A stretch of 64,000 bases of DNA from the NCBI GenBank assembly GCA_030220185.1, contig JASPKZ010002332.1, positions 434,001 through 498,000 on the forward strand, written 5' to 3'. The stretch comes from Diploptera punctata (lineage: Eukaryota; Arthropoda; Insecta; Blattodea; Blaberidae). Both the position numbers and the translations under genes were made by a program. Shown in pieces: positions 47,501 through 59,500 of this stretch (positions are counted from its first letter, which is position 1; the number at the start of each line of letters is the position of its first letter). The notes beneath the pieces were generated by a model that saw nothing but the letters and a program-made list of their open reading frames with translations, ran no database searches and was not told the origin of the DNA.

Positions 47501-50500
47501 AGATCAAATCAAATGTTTCATACCTCTCCCATATTAATTTCTTGGAATTTTCTTAATTTCTTCTATTACTTTTCCACATTCATCTCTAATTAAATTTTTT
47601 TCTTCGGTTTCCAAATCATCTATTATTACTTCAACGTCCGCTACATAATCTTTCAATTTTTTTGAATAGTCCACACATGTTTTAAACCCTTTTCTAAAAT
47701 TAGTAGTTTTCTTTGGTTGAAAATTTTAGAAGACATGTTGATTACATTATTCCCACATTTTTTCCTTGTTTTTGGGTGTTCTCCCAAAGGGAATTAGGAA
47801 TTTTAGAAAAAGGGTTTAAAACATGTGTTGACTATTCAAACAAAATTGAAGATTATGTAGCGGGGGTTGAAGTAATAAAGTAATAAGATGATTTGGAAAT
47901 AGAAGAAAATATTTTAATTAGAAATGAATGTGGAAAAATAATAGAAGAAATTAAGGAAATTCCAAGAAATTAATATGAGGAGAGGTATGAAACATTTGAT
48001 TTTATCTTTTCAAATTATGTTGTTTTCAAATGGCTGCATGTATGAACATTCAACTCATTTTGCTTCTTGCTTCCTAATAGAGATAAATTATTTATTTTCA
48101 TGTGCTTTTTTGTTAAGTTTGGTAAAAATAAATAGATATTTTCCAATAGGTGAACGTGGTAAGCTGTCTTAAGGAACACTCTTCAGTACTGTAGATTCCA
48201 ATCTTACAGAGATGTGCTGCCTTGCACATGACAATGTTCAATCTGAAGGCAAGACATCATCTTTTTGAATGATTGATTGATTTGATAGGACATTTCTGCT
48301 TCTATTTTGTTTCAATTTTGATACCTAATGTATGCACTCATAGTTTTGTTTTGTCAGTGCAATTTTGTGCCTTTTTTTGCTAATTAATCAGTAATATAAT
48401 TCAATTTAAGCTGACATGTGATGGTAACTATTATATTTTAATTAATTTTCTGGTTTTGCTGATTTTGTTTTCAATTGGAATTGAATTTGATGTTATGGCT
48501 TGTAAGACAGCTTTGGAATCAACTACAATGTCTACAATATAAATTATAAATGCATGAGCATTGTTTTCACTCTCTGATATGAAGCCCACATTCAATGCAC
48601 ATGCAAACTTCCCTGGTTTAACTGTATAAAAAATTACATATGATCTTGTAACATATGTTAAAAGTGTCATCCTTCTTGGGTTATACAGGCATCTGGAAAC
48701 CACATATTGCCTGAAGTGAGTGAGTTCTTTCACTGTAATATTTCTGATTTCATTTATAATGTTTTCTATTTGTTACTTCAATGTGTGAAAATTTGTTTGA
48801 TAAACTTTATCTTTCAGGTTATCCCACAAATAAAAATCACACACTTGTTAGGTCTGAGGAGTGAGGTGGAAAGAGACCAATACTGATCACTCTGTGTGTA
48901 AACACTTCCAATACTGTATTTTAACAGCTCTGTATGCAGAAGAAACTGAAACTCCTACTATTTGTTGTACTAATTTTAATAGTGATTTATTCAAAGAATG
49001 TTCAACACACACACTAATCTTTTCTAGCTTTTCTTCCGTTAAAACTGTTTGTGTGAGCACATGTTTTTTGTTTTGCACTGAGCCAGTTTGTTTAAATTCA
49101 TGAGCAATTCTTTGAATTTGTATTCTTGAAGGTGGCATTTCAGCAGGAATAAATGAATAAATTCATCACCTACCTGTCCAGCAGACTCGTACCAAAAATA
49201 ATTTTTACACATGAAAATACAATGCACCAGTAAAATCAGTCTTACCATCTTGATAACTTAAAGATGACTAACTCATCCACATATCATGGAGGCCAAATAG
49301 GATGTATGTGGAACCAGATGAAGCAAGTTGCATAGCTCAAAACCCTGCTCGAGTAGTGAGAACTTATATACTCAGTAGTAAACAGCTTTGTTAAACATTT
49401 AGGTCTACACAGTAATATGATAAATTAATTACACTGGTCAACATGATTTTTGTCTCATGAGTACCAATAGTTGTACTTAATGCAGTTTTTTATTGTGTTT
49501 TCAAATATGTATTCGGGATTTCTCCATCACCCACACTTTTTTTATTTCAATTTCAATTAATGGATTTAAATAAGTATTTTTTTAATAAACATTTTTTTCA
49601 TCCATTTGTCTATTGTAAAATAAAACAGGGAACACTTTCATCAGGAGATTTCAGCTATGGAAAAGAGATATCAAGGCAAATGGAATCCTAATATGCTGGC
49701 CGATTATTGTTGGACCATCAAGAGGGATGCTCCACAGGTGAAATATAGCAGAAAATTGTCATTTCTTACTTTCTAGGTGAGTCCAAATGTTCGAATATTG
49801 TGTAGTTACAAATGCAGAAAGTATTAAAATGTTTGAAATTATAAAATTCCTGTCTCTCGGAAACCTTGCATGATGGAGAAAAACTGATATCATATTTGAA
49901 TTCAGGAGAAAAAATACTATCAGAATCACATATTTTTCTTTCTGAGACAAAAAAAAAGTTTCTTTTTTGTTGCTCAGTGTTATGGGAAATAACATTCTTT
50001 ATTAACAACATATTAAAGTCAAAAAGTACCAGGAACACTGCTTCTTATCCCATCTGTTAATAAACCAATGAACCTCCCAATCAAATCAACTTCACCGGAA
50101 ATTTCAAAATTAATTAATTTTTCTTTCCTAGTTTTTTGAACATGGATTAGAATAAAAATTAGAAATACATATTATGTTTTAAAATTAGTGATGAGATCTT
50201 TTCACTCTTTAGAAAAAAGGTATTGCAGAACCTTATCAGACCATACGTTTCTGATTTATTGCTTACAGAAATGTCTGAGTTTGTAATTCTAAATTTTAGT
50301 TACTTATGCCGTTATTACTCTTTATTATAGCTATCAGAATTCTATATGAAAATATGCCTCATTTTAATTATAAGATATCTGTTAGGAATTAACACTATGA
50401 TATTTCATGTAAACAATCAGTAAATGAATCAGACCTTACACCTCACCTCACTTTTGTCAATTGAGAATAAGGAAAGTTTCTTAAATACCAGTCTCAGAGA

Positions 50501-53500
50501 GGAAACAAAATATGAGGTCAGAAATAAAGTCTGATTTATTTACTGATTTCTCATATTTAATATTTTAATAAATAATGTTATTGTAAAGTTAATACCTTCT
50601 CCTCCTTCCTCGGCAACACAGTGAATTGCTATAGGTATACAATCACGATCAGGATTGTATGTCAGCTCCTCTTCCAGATATTGACTGGGATCAAAAACAT
50701 GTGACACCTGGCAGAACTGCTGATTTGCTCCTCGCTTGTAGTGATAAGTTTCCGAGTTCATGGAAGCATCACGTGGCGTATAACTGCAAATAAAACATAA
50801 AATCTCATTAACTGTTGCACAGAGAGATGCAATATTAATTAAGATTGATTACGAGTATTTGAGAATAAAGTCGTAGGAAAATTTTTGGACTAAAAAGAAT
50901 GAACAGACAAGTGAATGGAGATGACTACAAAACAGTGAGCTACATGATCTTTATATGAAACCAGATATAATAACAACAGTTAAGTCTCATAGACTGGGAT
51001 GGGCAGGAGATATGGAACGAATGGGAATGAAAGATGGGCATGGAAGCTTCTGTAGGAAAACCAAAAAGAAAACACCCAGTTGGTATAGCAAGAATGAGGT
51101 GGAGAGAATAACATTAACCATGATTCGAAAGAAGTAATTAATACAGGGGATGATTGGAAAACAATACCTCAGGATATGATTGTATGGAGAGCTTATGTCT
51201 GTGCTGCCATGAACCTAAGGGTTCAATAGTGCTAGTACGTTACATATAATTAGTTAACATTTATCATTGGCTTCTCTTCCTCTGATGACGAATGGATAAA
51301 TATAGAGACCAGAACTCGCTTACTGAGATTTTCAAAATTTTCTGAACTGTGTCAAGTGAGAAAATTTTGTGAGGTGTTTATTTCTAATCAATTCACTTTT
51401 TGTTATTAATATTGCATATCGTCACTCCCTACTGATTAATAAATATGAACTTATAATTGTTAATTAGTTAAAATACTTTTATTTTATTAATTCAGGCTAT
51501 TTGTGGAACCATAAAAAGAACCTTAGGTCGGAAAACAAGGAAAGATACGAAGCTTAAATTATATAAAACAATGGCTGTTCCTTTGTTGTTGTATGGAAGT
51601 GAAAATTGGATAATGAAATCAAGGGATTAAAGCAGGATACAGACTGCAGAAATGCTATTTTTACGTAATGTGAAAGGATGTCCAAGAGCGGATAGAATAA
51701 GGAATGAAACTATACGAGCAGAATTAAATATATATAAAATTGAAGATAAAATCAGCGAAAATAATAAGAAATGGACAAAACACTTAATGAGGATGAACAA
51801 CGAAACAATACCAAAAAGAACCTTCCTGTATAATCCCAGAGGAACAAGAGATGTTGGCCGACCACGTAGAATATGGACTCCACTTTTAACTTCGCCGGAA
51901 CAGGCTGCATAGCCTAAACCTTGTAGTAGAAGAACACAAAGAAGACTTTTATTTTATATCACAAGACCATGAGATTAGTTCCTTTCTAAAAGAAATCGTA
52001 TTGAAGAATTTTATCCCTAAAATGTTATTTTCTGAAAGAAACCATATTGAAGAAGTTTACCTCCTAAAATTTATTTGGCACTGGGTGGATTTGAACCCAT
52101 AAACTTGGATACAGAGATGGGAATGGGAACTGCTAGAGCACCAGGATGAATAAAAACAGTAGATAGATGTATTTTGATGTGATATTTAAATTAACACTTA
52201 CCAGACTTGGGCAGAATTTTATTTTAATAAGAAAAATTAATGTTCAAATCGGGACTCGAACCCCAAATCTCTGTCTCTATGTGTCAGTATGATACTAATT
52301 CTACCATTCGAGCAGCAATACGCAAGTCAACAATTTCTTCCACTTATATATAATTCTCTTTCATCCAAAGGCCAATAGCATCACTACCAACACCATTTGA
52401 TGACTTCTATTCAAAAGTATTTTATTGAGAACTTATATATTACTTTTAGCTTGTAAAGCTTCATATTTTGTTATTTTAAATTAGCACTTCAGTTTTAGTC
52501 AATTTTATTTTAGAAAGAAATATTAATGCTCAAACCTCAGATCTCTGCAGTTACACTATTAGAGTACAGATGAACGTCAACAATTCCTTCCTCTTATATA
52601 ATTCTCTTTCATCCAAAGGCCAATAGCCATAACTACAAACAACGCCATCTGATGACTTCTATCCAGAAGTATTTTTAATGAGAATTTATACATTACTTTT
52701 AAGTGGTAAAGCTTCGTATTTTGATGTTATATTTAAATTAACACTTTCCAGACATGGACAGAATTTTATTTTAGAAAGAAAAGTTAATGCTCGTAGAATC
52801 AGAAATCTGCAGTTCAAGCGTTAATTTCTCTTTCTAAAATAAAATGGTGTATTTTATTTCACAGTGCTCTTTAACATCTCAGGTTATTAGCTCCTAATTC
52901 AAGGCTGAGTTTGAAGGGACAAATATTTGCTAAAGGCTCTAATTTCAGACTAGCAGTAAGTTCTTTTATGTGCCATGAATCCATAAAAAAATATTCACAT
53001 CTTTATTTTCCTTATGAAGGAAAGCCTACTCAGGATCTTCATGCTTTAAAAAAAAATCCACTGACCTCAGATGAATTTGAAATCACAAATCTTAAATCCA
53101 GAGGAAAACAAGAGAGCCACCATATCAGGGCTGTTAACCTTGTGAAAAGATGGATGGCCTCCCCTCCTGCCTGCATGCATGTGCACTCACTACAAAGCAA
53201 TAGAACTGAAGCAGTGCCTTATCATGTCAGCTTGACTGATACAGTAATGATTAGTAGGGGGAGGAGCATTTTGTCACACCTAGTTAGCACTGCACTGTAT
53301 CATCATCAATCGTGCAAATATTAGGCCATGTGGCCTGTTACAGTCTCAAAGAGGAATTTATTCCATCCAGCACTTTTTTGGACATCCCAGCGATCTTTTG
53401 CCTTGGGGGCAGTAACAAAGCATGGCTCTTAGAATTCTATGAGATGGCATTTGTTGAAGATGGGCTTTCCTGTTCTGGTAGTTTTGTATATGGTGGAGAA

Positions 53501-56500
53501 TGGGTTCTACATCCAACTCTTCTATAATTTCCTCATTTCTTTTATGGTCCCACTTTGTATATGGCGCATAAGTCGCATCTCATTTGCTGTTATTCGGCTT
53601 TCATCTCTTCTTCATATTGTCCATGCTTCACTACCATATCTAAATACTGGTTTTTCGAGAACCTTATAAAGCCGTAATCTTGTGTCCTTTTGTACTAAAG
53701 ATGGTCTCATTATATTGTTAATTACCCCCCGTTGTTTTTGTGAAATTTGTGATTTTCTTTGATATATCAGCTTTATCTTGAAATGTTAAATTATAATCCA
53801 AATAATTAAATTTGTTTACTTGTTCTAAAATTTCATCACCCAAAACAATTTTGCTAGGAATTGGGTATTTCCCACAAAAGGCCATCACTTTAGTTTTCTT
53901 TGTATTGATTTCCATGTTGTACCTTTTTGAAATTATATTAAAATTGTGTATTGAATACTGTAAATCTATTTCTGTTTGAGCTATTAATATCAAATTATCT
54001 GCAAAAAGCAGGGAGGCTATTTTTAGGTTTCTATTAATTTGAACAGAACTATGTCTCATTTGTCGCCAATCTTGAAGTATTGTAATCCATGTATATGATA
54101 AAGAGCAAGGGTGAGAGGCCACATCCTTGTCTTATGCCCCTATTAATGGCTCCATTCTGTTTGTGTGTTATTGATACAAACTGAAATCAATTTTTTATAG
54201 ATATTGTATACATTTAAAATATGCTGTTGTGGTAGATTGTTGTAAGCTAAATTTCCAACAATTTATTCCTATTGATTTGTTGAAGGCTTTTTTGAAGTCC
54301 ATAAAAGCTAAGTGTGTTTCTATATTGAACTTCCTGTGTTTTTCTATTAATAATTAGGACAAAATCTATTGTAATACCAATATTTAAAAAAGGAGACAAG
54401 AAAAACTGAAAATTGCAGAGGCATCAACTTATCAAATATGGATACAAAATTTACACCAATATAATTAAGAACAAATTATACACACATCTTAACAGCCTCC
54501 TCAGCAAAGAACAGAATGGCTTTCATAAATGTTAATCCTGCTGTGATGGTTATTTCTCCACTGCATTATACAGTTATAAGACAAATGTGTAAATTTAATT
54601 TCAGTTTATTACAAATTCAGACTTTAGAAAAACTGCACTTAAACCGACGTGAAATATTTTCAAAGTCCTATAGAACAACAGTGCACATGCGCCAGAGTTT
54701 ATAGAGCCAGTGATAAGCCACCATCGAACCACATATTGATTATCATCCTCGATTACTATCGATATCGTACTAAAGTTAAAAAATCTTATGCTAGATGGCA
54801 GCATCTCGCTATGAAATTTAGATGACCAATCTTTGCAATAAATCCCCAAATCTATGTTAAAAAAAATATTAATGATATTAAAATTACCAAATGTTTATTA
54901 AAAATGGGTGTACACTTACTTATCACTCCCTAACGCCGATCCAACCAGCGATAACCCAAAACAGCAATAGAAAAATCATAGACTAAGTAATATACTCTGT
55001 GGAGAAAATAGCAGCATCACAATATTGTCTAACAGTGTCATAATATTGTGATTTGCATATTTAAATAAATACTTGAAAATTGTCTAATAATGTTATAAAA
55101 ATTGTTTGAAAAGTTTAAAATATTGAAAAAGTAAATACAGAGGAAGAGCTATAGTTTACAACGATAAATTGAAAAATCAAAAAGCAGTAAAAGTGCAGTT
55201 GAGCCCAGATTTTTATTTCAATCTATGTATTAACACAAACCATTAACAAAGATTAATTTTTTAATTATTATTACATTGAAAATTTTGTAGTTTATTTTTT
55301 ATATCGAAGCTAGAATATTCCAATTTTGGATTGAGATGGCAAAAGTAGGATTGAGAGGATAAATGGGAGAACACAATACATAGATGTGCCATTACACTTG
55401 TAGGAGTAAGGAATTGGAAGACTGGGGCAAGGAAGAGGGAAGAATGGAGGAGAAAGATTAGAGAGGCCAGAAACCTAACTCAGGCTGTAGGCCTACTCAT
55501 AGGATGCATGGAGATGGGATACACCTCAAACTCCCCAATACTTTATACAAGTCCGCACTTATAATTAGTCATGCAGTGACATTATAAAATTACCTCAAAG
55601 TTATTTAGGTGAAGTCTATTCTATTGTTAAGATTGATTAAGTAAAAATCATCATCATCAACAACAAGGATTAAGCCCAATGGCCTGTTCTGATCTCATTA
55701 TAGGTCGAATTGGTCCTTCCACCTCTTCAATGGTCTTCCCAACATTCTTTTCCCTTTTGGTTTATAATTATACATTCTTCTTGGTATGCGCTGTTCATTC
55801 ATTCGTAATACGTGCTGAAGATAAGTATTTTGATAATATTATTTATTCTTTCACAGAGATTAAATATATTAAGTTCAGTTCTTATATCTTCGTTTTTCTT
55901 TTTATCAGTCCTTTGGTATCCTGCCATAATATAATTATGGGCAGAGGTTAGTATTTTGTAAATTCAAATTTTACCTTTTGTATATTAAAAAATACAGTAA
56001 AAATCTAGGTCAGCATTGCATGAGCATCTTTGTTGACATAATGTTGCCTTTCTCAATATTTCTTCACTTGCTATGTACCTTTTCAACAAAGAAAAATATT
56101 AATTCTCATTAAAAGATTTAAAAAAATAATTCTACTTACACTATTCCATTAGCTGTGAAGTCTTCAGTACAGAAATAGTATATAGTGATGGCACATCGAG
56201 CATCGCAGTCAAATGTAAACTCAATGTTGAACTGTGTAGACTTAGCTGCTTCTATGTCATTATCCCCACATTTATTCAAGCTCTCTGGTGACCTCACAAA
56301 CCTCAGTGATTCTTTCCGAATATTGACAAGACTCTTTAATGTCTTGGTTGGCTCATTAGCTTGTGGGGGAGGATATGGAAACTGCAATAAACATCACATG
56401 ATAGTATGATCAACAATAAAACTGACATTTGAGAGACAACTTAATATAAATCAAAAAAATAAAACATTAAAATCAGACAAATTACTGTCATAGAATGTGG

Positions 56501-59500
56501 ATCACACATTTAGGGCCGCATGCAAATACATTAGTCTCTACTCAAATTACTTCCAATCACTGGTGAGCTGACTCACCGTGAGCAATTGCTGAGATTGAAT
56601 TAACGGCCGACTTACCGGTCATGCATGAAAGTTGACGTTTTTCATAATATTGGCAACGAATTACCCAGAATTCTCAGTGATAAAACCACTTCCGTTATTT
56701 TCGTCTGCTATAGTGGAACGCATTTTACGCTTGCGTCCCGCAAATAACACCGTATACAACGACATCTGCGTCGTGCAATATTATGCCGATTCTCCTGTTC
56801 TTCCAGTTGAATTTTTTGGTAGACTCTATCAAATTCCTCTTCTCTGCGTATACCGAAAACATGATCGAAGTCTTCAAGGTCCGACATCTTGGATAAAGCT
56901 GCAAAGGTTTCAAAGTACATCGGTTCCCTTCGGGATTTTCATGATAAGTTTCTATCTTGAGTTATGATCTTAAGGTACCTCGTCAGGTAGCTTACAATTA
57001 TTATCGCATGAATAGAGTTGTCACGCAGCGGGCCCGGGTTCGATCTTCAGTCGGGGCAGTTTTTCTGGGTGAGGTTTTTATCGGGGTGTTTCCTCACCTG
57101 TAAGACAAATGTCAGGAAAACTTTAAGGCCCAAACGGTCCCCAAAATCATATGGCCATCGCAATCATCATCATCATCATCCATATTCATCTTAGGTTAAG
57201 CATAGGTTTAGGAACTCTCCTGGTGCATCATTATCATCATCCGTAATATCATCAGGGCAACGTAACCCCGCCTTCCAGGCGTCCCAACCTCAGATGTGGG
57301 TTACAAGTACACCATGCCAGGAGAGAAACCAGGAATGTCAAAAGACAAACCTGGGGCATTTGAAAAAAAAAAAAATATTATTAATATATTTTTTAATATA
57401 CGAGGGTCATACTGAAAGTCATGAGCAACATTTTTTTAAACAATCATAATATTTATTTTAGACAAACCAAGTACACCATGTTAATCTACAGATCTTTGTG
57501 CTTTGTGACTTTTCAACATAGTCTCCATTTCTTTGCACACATTTTGTCCAGCATTCTACAAGCTTGAAAATTCCCTTATGATAGAAGTCCGTTCCAGCTG
57601 CTCGAAGACACTGACGCACTGCTTTCCGAATATCCTCCAGCGTCTCATAGCGTTGGCCTCTCATCTGCTCCTTCACAGAACCGAAAAGATGGTAGTCGGA
57701 GGGTGCCAAATTGGGACTATAGGGAGGATGTGGAAAAGTTTCCCATCCAAATGTTCTGATCTTCTCCACAGTGGCATGAGCAGTCTGAGGACGCACATTA
57801 TTGTGTTGCAGAATGATCTTCCTTCCAGGGCGTTTGTCGTGCAATGCATGACGGAGCTTCACAAGTGTCTGGATATAGCGGGCAGCATTTATGGTTTGTC
57901 CAGGTTCAAGAAATTCAACCAGAATGCAACCTTGCGCATCCCAGAAGACGCTGCCCATAACTTTCCCAACAGATTGCACTGTCTTCGCTTTTTTCTTTGA
58001 TGGCGAATTGAAGTGGTGCCATTCCATACTTTGGTGTTTTGTTTCAGGCTCGTAGCGATGTAACCAGCTTTCGTCACCTGTCACAATACTCGTCAAAAAA
58101 TCATCACCTTCATTTCATAATCTCTGAAGAAGGTTATGGGTGATGGTTCTTCTCTGAAGTTTGTGGTCTTCACTCAATAAATGTGGAACCCAATGGGCAC
58201 TAACTTTTCGGTAACCTAAACTGTGAATCATTTCTTGCACTGCACTGTGTCCTACTGGAAGTTTTGTAGCGATTTCATTCACTGTAATACGCCTGTCGTC
58301 TCTAATGAGCGCATCAAGTCTTTCCTTGTTGCAATCCGTGGAGGCAGAGCATGGACGACCGCTACGAGCTCATCTTTGATACTCGTGTTCCCATCTTTAA
58401 AATGTTTCACCCATCTCCTAACACTGCTGGCACCCATGCAGGCATCTCCGTAAGCACATTGAAGTCTTTGGTGAATATCAACAGCAGATTGTTCCTCTTT
58501 AACAAGGAATTCAATGAAAGTGTGCTGTCGAAACGAAACATTGATGTCTGCCATTTTGGAAACACTGCGTGTGGTCACATGATAGAAGCTATGATGCCAC
58601 AAAACGACAATGTTGTGGTATAAAGTCTGTAGATTACGATCCTGCAGTTGTTTTTGTTACATTGTTGAAATTTGAATTTTAACAATGGGTTGCTCACGAC
58701 TTTCAGTATGACCCTCGTAGATTTGGGGATTTATTGCAAATATTGGTCATTTAAATTTCATAGTGACGGATACTAATTGAGGATAATCGATATGTGGTTT
58801 GATTGTGGGTTATTGCTGGCTCTATAAACTCTGGCGCAAGCGCACTGTTGTTCTATAGGAATTTGAAAATATTTCATGCTAGTTTAAGTGCAGGTTTTCC
58901 TACAGTAACTTCTTCCTTCTTAACCTAATATAATAAATTACATGCATATTATTTAATGAGTGTAGGAAAAAGTCAGTTTTATGTCTCTCAGGAATTCTTC
59001 TAAGTTCCACATAATCGCAGCGCGCATGCGCGAGTTGCTGTAATGGTTAATATAGACGCCGGTAGATGGCTCTGCAGTCGGCGTTACCAACGTTGGGAAT
59101 AAATTTCCAAATGAAAAAAAATGGACGTTAACTAACTTGCCATTTTCTAACTAAAGAAAACAATTTACATGCATATTATTTCTTCCCAAATGCATAAAAA
59201 TGGACGTAAACCAACTTCCCATTTCCTAACGTAGCAAAGCAATTTACATGTGTACTATTTAATGAACTATAAACTAATTTTACGTACACTAACACTAAAT
59301 ATAGTTTCAAATTATTTTTCAAATGGTGGTAACGTTGGAACAACATGGGAAAGTAGCAAGGAAGTAATGTATCCACGATCATGTTTTACGTAAATATATA
59401 AATATAAAATATTGTGAAGAAAGCTTGAAGATCACTGCAAAATGTTTAAAACAGTACAAAACGTGTTTACAAGTGTTTAGTGCATCAGTGGCATAAGAAT

